NCBI RefSeq assembly: GCF_900018785.1
Contig: NZ_FCOY01000007.1
Span: 186,001 to 250,000, forward strand
Reading direction: 5' to 3'
DNA from: Xanthomonas massiliensis
GTDB taxonomy: Bacteria > Pseudomonadota > Gammaproteobacteria > Xanthomonadales > Xanthomonadaceae
DNA: 64,000 bases
The notes below the pieces were generated by a model. That model was not told the DNA's origin. It was given only the letters and a program-made list of their open reading frames with translations, and did no database searches. The position numbers and the translations under genes were made by a program. Shown one piece after another: positions 1 through 8,222 of this stretch (position 1 is the stretch's first letter; every line of letters starts with the position of its first letter).

Positions 1-277
1 AGAAGCCGGACAGCATCGCCGCCCCGGCCGGGCGCGGCGCCGCATCCAGCGCCTCGGCGGCACGCAGCTGGGCCAGCTCGCCGCGCTGGACGGCGGCCAG
101 CCGGACCCACTGCAATGGCTGCAGCGCCGCGCGCAGCGCCTGCCGGCGCGGTCCCTGCACGCCCCGCGCCAGCAGCCCCAGGCGCCCGTGCCGCAGCGAC
201 AGGACCTCCACCAGCAGGCTGGTCTCGCGCCAGGGGCGTACGTGCAGCACGAACGCCGGCTCGTCGTCGATGCGCAT
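1..277 (-). CDS. recO: DNA repair protein RecO, N-terminal part
   Basis: The minus strand from the ATG at 277 reads [20 protein letters not shown] and stays open to the window edge for 92 codons. The segments [14 protein letters not shown] and [20 protein letters not shown] are the hallmark N-terminal OB-fold of RecO, which loads RecA on SSB-coated gaps in the RecFOR pathway. The rest of the gene lies outside the window. In related genomes recO usually follows era closely; here era ends 16.6 kb away, so the block in between looks inserted. No strong Shine-Dalgarno sequence is visible. The start is chosen from the family's N-terminal pattern. Confidence 0.85.
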   Translation of the reverse strand, partial: MRIDDEPAFVLHVRPWRETSLLVEVLSLRHGRLGLLARGVQGPRRQALRAALQPLQWVRLAAVQRGELAQLRAAEALDAAPRPAGAAMLSGF

Positions 278-380
278 GGGAAACAGGATCCAGGAGACAG
301 GGGCCGTCCGCGGGAATGATGCCAGCCCCTGCCGGCGACGGCAGCGCCGGGGCACGACGCCCTGCAGGCGCGGTGCGGGA

Positions 381-420
381 TTCTGCCGGGCGGCCGCCGC
401 CTGTCGGTCCCCCGGCAGAA
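381..420 (-). terminator. Hairpin downstream of the phospholipase C gene
   Basis: Perfect 10-bp arms, TTCTGCCGGG at 381–390 and CCCGGCAGAA at 411–420, flank a GC-rich 20-nt loop. It lies between the phospholipase C stop (497) and recO (277). No clear U-tract is present, so termination is inferred from position and structure. Nothing else is recognisable in 278–496. Confidence 0.4.
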
Positions 421-496
421 GGCAGGCCACCGCTGCGCCACGCTGGCGCCTTCCCGTCGCGCGACCGGGGCGCCTGCGTCCGGATCGCCGGCGGGC

Positions 497-2656
497 TCAG
501 GCCGGCAGGTGCGGCCGGCGCGGGCCCGGATCGCTGGTGGAGGTGCCGCCGTTCTCCAGGTGCCCGGCATAGCGGCGCAGGAAGCCCGGGCGCGACGGCA
601 GGGTCACCGCGATGTCGTGCCAGCCGTGATGCGCGGCCGTATCCAGCGCCACGAGTTGCCGCTGTCCCGGCTGCAGCTGCAGTTCCCGCGCGCCGCCCTC
701 GTCGTAGGCATCGTCGATGCGCACCAGGAGCGGCACGTCGCCCTGGTTGGCCAGCTGCACCTCGGCCACCAGGCGGGAAGCGTCGGGCTGGCGCAGGCAG
801 GCTTCCAGGCCGGCGATGCCCCCCGCGTCCCCGTCCGTATCGCGGATCTCCGCCAGGGAACCGTTGGGGCCGTAGAGGCGCAATGCGTAGCCGCCGGGGT
901 GCAGCTCCCAGGTGTCCGCGATGCGCTTGCCCGCCGAGACGGCATAGCGCCGCGGCGGCGACTGCGGCTGTAGCGCGTCGTGGATGTAGAACGCCACCCC
1001 GGTTCCGCCCGGGTTGTCGATCGCCACCTCGAGCCGCCCCTCGGGGGTCAGCCGCGGCGTGGTGGACCACCGGTAAGGCAGGGCGCGCGCCGGGCGCAGC
1101 CCGGCCGCCTGGACCGGCATCTCGCCCTGCGCCGGCACCTGCAGGGGTTGCGGCTGCAGCGGTTGCGGCGGCGCCGGCGCCAGGCGCGGGCGCAGCGGCC
1201 GCTGCCGGCGGGTGAAGTCGAAGGCGCTGGTCAGGTCCCCGCATATCGAGCGCCGCCAGGCACCGATGTTGGGCTCCATCACGCCGAAGCGGGCCTCGAG
1301 GAAGCGGATCACCGAGGTGTGGTCGAAGGTCTGCGAGCACACCCAGCCGCCCGTGGACCACGGCGAGATGACCAGCATCGGCACGCGCGGCCCCAGGCCC
1401 ACCGGCTGCCGGCCGCCCGGGTCGGCGCCGGGGACCAGCGGGTTGCGCGCCCGCGGGAAGCGGTCCAGATCCAGGATGTCCTGCTCCAGCGCGCCGGCCA
1501 GGTCCTCCGATACCAGGCCGGGGCCGTTCGGGCGGCTCTCCAGCGGCGGCATGGGCGGGACGACGTGGTCGAACAGGCCGTCGTTCTCGTCGTAGTTGAT
1601 CAGCAGTACGGTCTTGCTCCAGACCTCGGGATCGGCGGTCAGCGCATCGAGGACGCGGTCGATGTAGTACGCGCCGTCGTCCTGGCTGGCGGCGGGATGC
1701 TCGCAGTACTTGAAGGGCGCCACGACCCAGCTGACCTGCGGCAGGCGGCCCGCCAGCACGTCCTGGCGCATCTGCCCCAGGTCGCGGTCGGTGGTGCCGC
1801 GGCGCACCAGCTCGCCGTCGGGATCGGCGCCCTCCTGGACCTGGTAGGCCGCGAAGAACTCCAGCGAGTTGTCGGTGTAGTTGTCCGTGGGCGAGCCGGG
1901 CTCGCCGGTGCCGCCCTGGTACACCCGCCACGAGATGCCGGCCTGCTGCAGGCGCTCGGGGTAGGTGGTCCACGAATAGCCGTTGTGCCCGGCGCGCTCT
2001 TCCAGGCCCGGGCCGTTGCCGCGGGGACCGAGCACGTTCCCGGTGTCGCAGGTGCCCGACCACAGGTAGATGCGGTTGATCGCGGTATCCGAGTGCGCCG
2101 AGCAGAAATAGCTGTCGCACAGGGTGAAGGCTTCGGCCAGCGCGGTGTGGAACGGCAGGTCCCCCGCGTCCAGGTAGCCCATCGTCAACGGGTCCTGCTT
2201 CTGGGTGACCCAGTCGTCCCAGCGGCCCAGGTTCCAGGCCTGGTGGCCCGAACTCCAGCCATGGTCGGTGCTGTCGAAATGGCTGCCGGAGCGCGCCACG
2301 TCGATGTGGAAGGGCAGTACGGACGGCGCGCGGGGATCGACCCCGCGCGGCTTGAACGCGTCGGTGCGCACCCGGGCGTTGGGCTGGTGCCACACGCTGG
2401 TGCCGTCGGGCAGCAGCGCCGGCCGCGGGTCGCCGAAGCCGCGCACGCCGGCCAGGCCGCCGAAATAATGGTCGAACGAGCGGTTCTCCTGCATCAGGAT
2501 GACCACGTGTTCGACATCGGCCAGGGTGCCGGTCTGCCCGCCCGGGGGAATGCTCAGCGCGCGGGCGATGCTGTCGGGAATGCGGCCTGCCGCCAGCGCC
2601 GCGCCGAGGCTGCCCCCGGCCATTTTCAGGAAACGTCGGCGCGCGCGGGAATCCAT
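497..2656 (-). CDS. Tat-exported phosphocholine-type phospholipase C
   Basis: A 719-aa member of the acid-phosphatase/phospholipase C family (PlcH/PlcN type), which hydrolyses phosphatidylcholine or related phospholipids to diacylglycerol and the phosphorylated head group. The N-terminus has a twin-arginine signal (R6-R7-R8-F9-L10-K11, then a hydrophobic Ala/Gly stretch), so it should be exported folded. The catalytic start motif HVVILMQENRSFDHYFG lies at residues 50–66, and the C-terminal third matches the tandem beta-sandwich domains of bacterial PLCs. The gene starts 4 nt after the phosphatase stop, with GAGGTAGGG as Shine-Dalgarno, so the two are co-transcribed. Head-group preference (choline or ethanolamine) cannot be read from the sequence. 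Confidence 0.9.
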   Translation of the reverse strand: MDSRARRRFLKMAGGSLGAALAAGRIPDSIARALSIPPGGQTGTLADVEHVVILMQENRSFDHYFGGLAGVRGFGDPRPALLPDGTSVWHQPNARVRTDAFKPRGVDPRAPSVLPFHIDVARSGSHFDSTDHGWSSGHQAWNLGRWDDWVTQKQDPLTMGYLDAGDLPFHTALAEAFTLCDSYFCSAHSDTAINRIYLWSGTCDTGNVLGPRGNGPGLEERAGHNGYSWTTYPERLQQAGISWRVYQGGTGEPGSPTDNYTDNSLEFFAAYQVQEGADPDGELVRRGTTDRDLGQMRQDVLAGRLPQVSWVVAPFKYCEHPAASQDDGAYYIDRVLDALTADPEVWSKTVLLINYDENDGLFDHVVPPMPPLESRPNGPGLVSEDLAGALEQDILDLDRFPRARNPLVPGADPGGRQPVGLGPRVPMLVISPWSTGGWVCSQTFDHTSVIRFLEARFGVMEPNIGAWRRSICGDLTSAFDFTRRQRPLRPRLAPAPPQPLQPQPLQVPAQGEMPVQAAGLRPARALPYRWSTTPRLTPEGRLEVAIDNPGGTGVAFYIHDALQPQSPPRRYAVSAGKRIADTWELHPGGYALRLYGPNGSLAEIRDTDGDAGGIAGLEACLRQPDASRLVAEVQLANQGDVPLLVRIDDAYDEGGARELQLQPGQRQLVALDTAAHHGWHDIAVTLPSRPGFLRRYAGHLENGGTSTSDPGPRRPHLPA

Positions 2657-2660
2657 GGCG

Positions 2661-3461
2661 TCACCCTACCTCGGACAGCAGGTCCAGCGCCTGGCGGTGC
2701 AGTTCCGGCGAGGCCGCCGCCACCACGCGCCCGCCGCTTCCCAGGCCCAGCGCGTTGCCCTGCCAATCGCTGATCACCCCGCCGGCGGCCTCGATCACCG
2801 GCACCAGGGCAAGGTAGTCGTAGGGTTTGAGGTCGGCCTCCACGACCAGGTCGACATGCCCGGACGCCAGCAGCGCGTAGCTGTAGCAGTCCCCGCCGAA
2901 GCGGCGCCCGGCGACGGCCGCGCTGACCCGCTCGAAGGCGTCGCGCTCCGCGCCCTGGAAGATGTCCGGCGAGGTGGCATAGAGCGTGGCCTGGCCCAGC
3001 GCGGTGCAGCCGCTGCTGCGGCAGGCGTGGCCGTTGAGCCAGGCCCCGCGCCCCTTCATGCCCATCCAGCGCTCGCCCAAGACGGGCATGTCGACCAGGC
3101 CGAACACCGGCGTGTCATCGCAGGAGAACGCGATCAGGGTGCCCCACAGGGGCCAGCCGCTGATGAAGCTGCGGGTGCCGTCGATCGGGTCGAGCGTCCA
3201 GACGCATCGCGCCCCGACGTTGTTCTTGCCGTGCTCCTCGCCAAAGATCCCGTGGTCGGGCCAGCGCTGGCGGATCGATTCCCGCAGCAGGGTCTCCACC
3301 TCGCGGTCCACCCGGGTGACCGGGCTGTGGTCTTCCTTGAGCTTCACGTCCAGGCGCTGGCGGAAGCCGGCCAGCGAGAGCCGCCGCGCCTTGTCGGCCA
3401 CGTCTGCGGCGAAGTGCATGAGGTCTTCTGCGTCGATCCCCGTCGGGGGCAATGTGTCCAT
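2661..3461 (-). CDS. Inositol-monophosphatase-family phosphatase (annotated in relatives as histidinol-phosphatase)
   Basis: A 266-aa Mg-dependent IMPase-family enzyme. Metal-site residues are visible as E75-E76 (FGEEHG), the signature D91-P-I-D94-G-T96, and D215 in KPYDYLALVPVIEAAGG. There is no signal peptide, so it acts in the cytosol. Relatives are called HisN-type histidinol-phosphatase, but this copy is not with his genes. It is the first gene of a two-gene leftward operon with phospholipase C and diverges from a phosphonate-type importer. A role in removing phosphate from an imported head group such as phosphoethanolamine is inferred from context only. Confidence 0.85.
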   Translation of the reverse strand: MDTLPPTGIDAEDLMHFAADVADKARRLSLAGFRQRLDVKLKEDHSPVTRVDREVETLLRESIRQRWPDHGIFGEEHGKNNVGARCVWTLDPIDGTRSFISGWPLWGTLIAFSCDDTPVFGLVDMPVLGERWMGMKGRGAWLNGHACRSSGCTALGQATLYATSPDIFQGAERDAFERVSAAVAGRRFGGDCYSYALLASGHVDLVVEADLKPYDYLALVPVIEAAGGVISDWQGNALGLGSGGRVVAAASPELHRQALDLLSEVG

Positions 3462-3538
3462 CGGTTACGCCTTGGATCCAGGGGAAAAAGCGCCTGCAGG
3501 GGGAGCACGCGGCAGCGGATTCTGCCCTCGAAATCCAC

Positions 3539-3552
3539 AAATTTGCAAATTT
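3539..3552. promoter_or_regulatory. AT-rich palindrome in divergent control region, candidate operator
   Basis: AAATTTGCAAATTT is a perfect 14-bp palindrome in the 217-bp gap between the leftward phosphatase–PLC operon and the rightward ABC–deoR operon. It stands out in very GC-rich surroundings. A consensus −35 hexamer TTGACA follows at 3560–3565 on the plus strand, although the −10 expected 16–18 bp later is poor. The DeoR-type regulator at 7404 is the obvious candidate ligand; that link is inference. Confidence 0.45.
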
Positions 3553-3678
3553 CCCCAAATTGACACAATCTCGACCCATGCTGCATGGACCAAGCGGCCG
3601 TCGCGGTTGTCCGCAGCGGCAGGCAGGCTTGGCGTTCCCACTATCGAATCCCGGGTTCGGCCGGTGAAGGGTGTCGTG

Positions 3679-4680
3679 ATGCACGTGTTTGCTCGATGGG
3701 TCGTTCTGGTCCTGGCCTGCTGGATCTGCCTGCCCGCGCGGGCCGGGGAAATCACGGTCTACACCGCGTTGGAGAACGACGAGGTCACGACCTACCTGGC
3801 CGCCGCCCGCAAGGCGCTGCCGGACGTGCGGATCAAGGTGATGCGCCTGTCCACCGGCGACCTGGCCGCGCGCGTGCTGGCCGAATCGGCGCACCCGCAC
3901 AACGACGTGATCTGGGGCGAGGCGCTCACCGAGATGCTCGACCCGCGCATCCTGGGCCTGCTCCAGCCGGCCACGCTCGCGCAGGTGCAGGCGTTGCCGG
4001 GGCGCTACCGCAGCGCCGGCAACGTCTGGTTCGCGCCCACCGGCTACGCCACCGCCCTGTGCGTCAACACCCAGGCCCTGGCCAGTGCGCACTTGCCGGT
4101 CCCGCGGACCCTGCAGGACCTGACCCTGCCGGCCTACAAGGGCCAGGTGGTGATGCCCAACCCGCGGTCCTCCGGTGCCGGCTACATGGTGGTGGCCGGG
4201 GTCCTCGCCCAGGCCGGGCAGGACAAGGGCTGGACCAAGCTGAAGGCGCTCGCGGCCAACGTAGCGCAGTACACCGACACCGGCTCGCGGCCGTGCAAGA
4301 TGGTGCGCACCGGCGAGTACGCCATCGGCATCTCCTTCGACCTGGTCGCGCTGCAGGCGATCAAGCAGGGCTTCCCCATCCGGATGGTCATCCCGGCCGA
4401 CAGCGCCGGCTACGAGCTCGAGGCCTCCGGCCTGATGAAGGGGGCGGCCAACCCGGCCGACGCCAAGCGCTTCCTGGACTGGACCGCCTCGCCCCAGGCG
4501 GCGGTGCTGTACCGCCAGTACAAGAGCATCGTCGCGGCCATGCCGCAGCCCACCGCCGAGCAGGTGCGCATGGGCCTGCCGGCCGACTTCATGCAGCGCC
4601 TGCCGGCCATCGATTTCCGCGCCGAGGCCCGCCAGCGCGCCGGCGTGGTCCAGCGCTGGCAGCAAGAGATCCAGCGATGA
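3679..4680 (+). CDS. ABC importer periplasmic binding protein, 2-aminoethylphosphonate type
   Basis: A 333-aa extracytoplasmic solute-binding protein. Residues 1–22 form a Sec signal peptide ending ARA|GE. The mature start EITVYTALENDEVTTYLAAA and the DVIWGEALTEML segment resemble binding proteins of aminoethylphosphonate importers (PhnS/AepX-like) and, more distantly, Fe(III) binding proteins. The ATG at 3679 has GAAGG 8 nt upstream and is followed directly by the signal peptide; the frame is open further upstream but non-coding in character. The stop overlaps the ATPase start by 4 nt. The ligand may be 2-aminoethylphosphonate or a similar amino-phospho compound such as phosphoethanolamine. 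Confidence 0.85.
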   Translation: MHVFARWVVLVLACWICLPARAGEITVYTALENDEVTTYLAAARKALPDVRIKVMRLSTGDLAARVLAESAHPHNDVIWGEALTEMLDPRILGLLQPATLAQVQALPGRYRSAGNVWFAPTGYATALCVNTQALASAHLPVPRTLQDLTLPAYKGQVVMPNPRSSGAGYMVVAGVLAQAGQDKGWTKLKALAANVAQYTDTGSRPCKMVRTGEYAIGISFDLVALQAIKQGFPIRMVIPADSAGYELEASGLMKGAANPADAKRFLDWTASPQAAVLYRQYKSIVAAMPQPTAEQVRMGLPADFMQRLPAIDFRAEARQRAGVVQRWQQEIQR

Positions 4681-5711
4681 ACCGTGCGCAGGACCAGGAC
4701 GGCACCTACCTGCACGTCGAGGACGTCAGCAAGGCCTTCGGCGGCCAGCACGTGCTCGACCGGGTGGGATTCAGCGCCGGCGACAGCGACTTCGTCTGCC
4801 TGCTCGGGCCCAGCGGCTGCGGCAAGACCACGCTGCTGCGCATCATCGCCGGCCTGCTCGAGTGCGATGCGGGACGGATCCGGCTGGGCGAGCGCGACGT
4901 CACCGCCCTGCCGCCGCAGGCACGCGGCTTCGGCATCGTGTTCCAGTCCTATTCGCTGTTCCCCAACATGACCGCGGCGCAGAACATCGGCTACGGCATG
5001 CGCCTGCGCGCCACGCCCGCGCGCGTGATCCAGCAGCGCACCCGCGAACTGCTGGAACTGGTGCAACTGCCCGAGGCCGGCGACAAGCTGCCCGCCGCGC
5101 TCTCCGGCGGCCAGCAGCAGCGCATCGCCCTGGCGCGCGCGCTGGCGGTGGAACCCTCGCTGCTGCTGCTCGACGAGCCGCTGTCGGCACTGGACGCACG
5201 GGTGCGGCAGCAGCTGCGCGGCGAGCTCCGGCAGGTGCAGCGCAGCCTGGGCATCCCCACGGTCATGGTCACGCACGACCAGCAGGAGGCCCTGAGCATG
5301 GCCGACCTGGTCGTCTGCCTCAACGCCGGGCGCGTCGAGCAGGCCGGGACTCCCCAGCAGGTCTACCGCCAGCCGCGCACGCGCTTCGCCGCGCAACTGG
5401 TCGGCGACGCCAACCTGATCGAGACCGAGTGGGTCCGCCAGGTCTGGCCGGAGCTGCTGGCCACGCGTCCCGAGGGCGCCGATGCCGCGTACTTCGCCTG
5501 CATCCGGCCGGAGGACCTGCTCATCGAAACGGCGCCGGCCGGCGATGCCCGCGTCGTGGCGACCCGCTACCTGGGCAACGTGTTCCGCCAGGACGTGGCG
5601 TGGCGCGGCCGGACGCTGCAGTGCGAGCGGCATGCCGACCAAGCCCCGCCCACCGGCGCCGCCTGCACCCTCTCGCTGCGTCCGGGGCACTGCTGGTGGG
5701 TCGCCGCATGA
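4677..5711 (+). CDS. ABC importer ATP-binding subunit, aminoethylphosphonate/Fe(III) type
   Basis: A 344-aa ATPase. Visible are Walker A GPSGCGKTT (residues 44–52), Q-loop Q90, signature LSGGQ (142–146), Walker B LLLLDEP (162–168) and H-loop H200. About 100 residues after the nucleotide-binding domain form a TOBE-like regulatory tail. It powers the importer made with the binding protein at 3679 and the permease at 5708. Both junctions are 4-nt ATGA overlaps, showing tight translational coupling. Confidence 0.92.
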   Translation: MNRAQDQDGTYLHVEDVSKAFGGQHVLDRVGFSAGDSDFVCLLGPSGCGKTTLLRIIAGLLECDAGRIRLGERDVTALPPQARGFGIVFQSYSLFPNMTAAQNIGYGMRLRATPARVIQQRTRELLELVQLPEAGDKLPAALSGGQQQRIALARALAVEPSLLLLDEPLSALDARVRQQLRGELRQVQRSLGIPTVMVTHDQQEALSMADLVVCLNAGRVEQAGTPQQVYRQPRTRFAAQLVGDANLIETEWVRQVWPELLATRPEGADAAYFACIRPEDLLIETAPAGDARVVATRYLGNVFRQDVAWRGRTLQCERHADQAPPTGAACTLSLRPGHCWWVAA

Positions 5712-7414
5712 GCGCCCGGCCGCTGTCGCCGACGCCCGTGCTGCCGGTCCTGGTCCACCGGCCCTGGCTGCAGCGCACCGCCCGCACGCTGGGCGGCGCG
5801 TTGCCGGTCGGCATGATGCTGCTGTTCCTGGTCTACCCGCTGGCGGTCATCGCCTGGGGCAGCCTGCACGGCGGCGACCAGGCCGGCCTGAGCCTGGACA
5901 ACTACCGCAGGCTGTGGCGGGAGCCCGGCATCGGCCAGGCCGCCTGGCACAGCGTGGCGATGGCCGCCACCACCACCGCGCTGGTCGTCGCCGCCGCCCT
6001 GGTGCTGGCGACCACCTTCAAGCGTTCGCGCGTGCTCGGGCGCGGCGCGATCGCCGCGATCATGCTGCTGCCGATGCTCGCACCCTCGCTCATGCAGGGC
6101 CTGGGGCTGATCTTCCTGCTCGGGCGCAACGGCCTGCTGCACCGGCTGTTCGGCCTGCAGACCGACATCTACGGCTTCTCCGGCCTGGTGCTGGCCAACG
6201 CCCTGTACACCCTGCCGCAGGCGGCGCTGATCATCGGCACCGCGATGGAGCGCACCGACCACCGCCACTACGACGCCGCGCGCACGCTGGGCGCCTCGCC
6301 GTGGCGGCAGTTCCGCGACATCACCCTGCCGCAAGCGCGCTACGGGATCCTGGCCGCGGCGCTGGTGGTGTTCAGCGTGTCCATCACCGATTTCGGCAAC
6401 GCGATCGTGCTCGGCGGGCCCTACCGCGTCCTGGCCAACGAGATCTACGACCAGGTCTCCGGCCAGATGGATTTCAACATGGGCGCGGCGGTCGGCCTGA
6501 TCCTGCTGGTGCCGGCGGTGGCGTGCGTGCTGGTGGAACGCGCCACCGCCCGCGCCGCCGGCGGCATCTCCGAGCACGCCCGCGCCGGCGAGGTGGTGGC
6601 GGACCGGCGCCGGGACTGGCTGCTGGGCCTGGCCAGCGCGGTGCTGGCGCTGGCGGTGCTCGCGGTCTTCGCCACGGTGGTGTACGCGAGCGTGGTCAAG
6701 GTCTGGCCCTACGACCTCGGGCTGACCCTGGCGCACTACCGGACCGACCTGCCGGAGGGCTACGCGCCGATCCTGACCTCGGCCAAGGTCGCGTGCATCA
6801 CCGCGCTGGCCGGCACCGTGCTGGTCTTCCTGATGGCCTGGACCGTCAGGCGCGCCGGCACCGCGCTGGCGACCGTGCTGCACGTGCTCGCCACCCTGCC
6901 CGCGGCCATCCCCGGGCTGGTCATCGGCATCGCCTATCTGATGGCGTTCAACAACGGCCCGCTGGCCGACTGGCTGTACGGCAGCGTGTTCGTGGTGGCC
7001 GCCTGCAACCTGTACCACTACCACGCGCAGAGCTACCTGATGCTGTCCACCGGGCTGCGCAACGTTCCGCGCGCGCTGGAGGATGCGGCCGCCAGCCTCG
7101 GCGGCGGGGAACTGCGCCAGCTGCGCGACGTGATCCTGCCCTTCGCCTCGCCGGCGATGGCCACGGTGTTCTTCTTCCTGTTCATGCAGGCCATGGTGAC
7201 CCTGTCGGCGGTGGTGTTCCTGGTCACCCCGGACCTGAGCCTGGCCTCAGTCGCGGTGATGCAGCTGGACTCCAACGGCTTCGTCTCCCAGGCCGCCGCC
7301 TATGCCACCTGCATCGCCGCCAGCGTGGCGCTGGCCTCGCTGGCGATGCGCCTGAGCGTGGCCCTGCTCGCCCGCCGTTCCAGCCACGGGAGTGCAACCG
7401 CCCATGTGGCATGA
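5708..7414 (+). CDS. ABC importer permease, two fused transmembrane domains
   Basis: A 568-aa inner-membrane permease with two consecutive BPD-type domains. Each carries an EAA-like loop for docking the ATPase: DAARTLGASPWRQFRDITLP in the first half and EDAAASLGGGELRQLRDVIL in the second. Such double-length permeases are usual for aminoethylphosphonate and ferric-iron importers, so a single subunit suffices and no second permease is missing. The ATG overlaps the ATPase stop by 4 nt. The 3' end overlaps the presumed start of the regulator by 11 nt. Confidence 0.9.
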   Translation: MSARPLSPTPVLPVLVHRPWLQRTARTLGGALPVGMMLLFLVYPLAVIAWGSLHGGDQAGLSLDNYRRLWREPGIGQAAWHSVAMAATTTALVVAAALVLATTFKRSRVLGRGAIAAIMLLPMLAPSLMQGLGLIFLLGRNGLLHRLFGLQTDIYGFSGLVLANALYTLPQAALIIGTAMERTDHRHYDAARTLGASPWRQFRDITLPQARYGILAAALVVFSVSITDFGNAIVLGGPYRVLANEIYDQVSGQMDFNMGAAVGLILLVPAVACVLVERATARAAGGISEHARAGEVVADRRRDWLLGLASAVLALAVLAVFATVVYASVVKVWPYDLGLTLAHYRTDLPEGYAPILTSAKVACITALAGTVLVFLMAWTVRRAGTALATVLHVLATLPAAIPGLVIGIAYLMAFNNGPLADWLYGSVFVVAACNLYHYHAQSYLMLSTGLRNVPRALEDAAASLGGGELRQLRDVILPFASPAMATVFFFLFMQAMVTLSAVVFLVTPDLSLASVAVMQLDSNGFVSQAAAYATCIAASVALASLAMRLSVALLARRSSHGSATAHVA

Positions 7415-8171
7415 AGAGCGCTACAACCGCATCCGCCACCTGCTGGGGACGTCCGGGCAGGTCTCCGTGGAGCGCATCGTCGAGGAGCTCAAGGTCTCGC
7501 GCGAGACCGTGCGGCGCGACCTGCTGGCGCTGGAATCGCTCGGCGAGATCCAGCGCGTGCACGGCGGCGCGGTGCTGGTCGGCGAGGAGCCGCCCATCGA
7601 CGTGCGCGCGGCCACCCGGGTCCGCGAGAAGCAGGCCATCGCGCGCGAGGTGGTGCGCCTGGTCGGCAATGGCCAGACCGTGTTCCTCGACGCCGGCACC
7701 ACCACCTCGATCATCGCCGAGGCGCTGGCCGGCCTGCGCGGGCTGCTGGTGATCACCAACTCGCTGGCCGTGGCCAGGACCCTCGGCACCGGCCGGGCCG
7801 GGCAGCACGACAACCACGTGCACCTGCTCGGCGGCAGCTTCAACGCGGAACTGTCCTCCACCCACGGCGCGGCCACGGTGGCCGAGATCCAGCGCTACCA
7901 GGCCAACGTCGCCATCCTCTCGCCGGTCGGCATCGACGCCACCGCCGGGGCCAGCAGCCAGCTGCTCGAGGAGGCCGAGGTCGCCCGGGCGATGGCCGTC
8001 AACGCGCGCCACACCATCATCGCGGCCGACCACGCCAAGATCGGCCTGCGCAGCCGGGTGGCGTACTGCCCCTGCGACGCGATCGGCACCCTGGTCACCA
8101 ATGGCCGCGCCCGGCAGGCCGCCGCCATGCACGGCGTGGCCCAGGCGGTGGCGGAGGTGGTGTATGCCTAG
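7404..8171 (+). CDS. DeoR-family transcriptional regulator
   Basis: A 255-aa regulator. The N-terminal DeoR winged helix-turn-helix (EERYNRIRHLL … VSRETVRRDLLALESLG) is followed by an IRVHGGAV-like linker and the DeoR sensor domain (FLDAGTTTSIIAEAL; ITNSLAVARTL), an ISOCOT-type phosphosugar-binding fold. DeoR proteins normally sense phosphorylated metabolites, which would suit a phosphorylated head group. I chose ATG 7404, preceded by GGGAG; an in-frame GTG at 7392 would add four residues. Its place at the end of the importer operon and before eutBC suggests that it controls both. Confidence 0.85.
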   Translation: MWHEERYNRIRHLLGTSGQVSVERIVEELKVSRETVRRDLLALESLGEIQRVHGGAVLVGEEPPIDVRAATRVREKQAIAREVVRLVGNGQTVFLDAGTTTSIIAEALAGLRGLLVITNSLAVARTLGTGRAGQHDNHVHLLGGSFNAELSSTHGAATVAEIQRYQANVAILSPVGIDATAGASSQLLEEAEVARAMAVNARHTIIAADHAKIGLRSRVAYCPCDAIGTLVTNGRARQAAAMHGVAQAVAEVVYA

Positions 8172-8222
8172 GCCACGCCGCCCGTTCCCGGCTCGGGCGC
8201 CGCTGGCCGGCAGGGGCGCGCC

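Noticed and set aside
115-2773. Plus-strand frames opposite recO and phospholipase C
   Set aside because: Pro/Arg/Ala-rich translations without domain signals; the minus-strand genes are clearly real.
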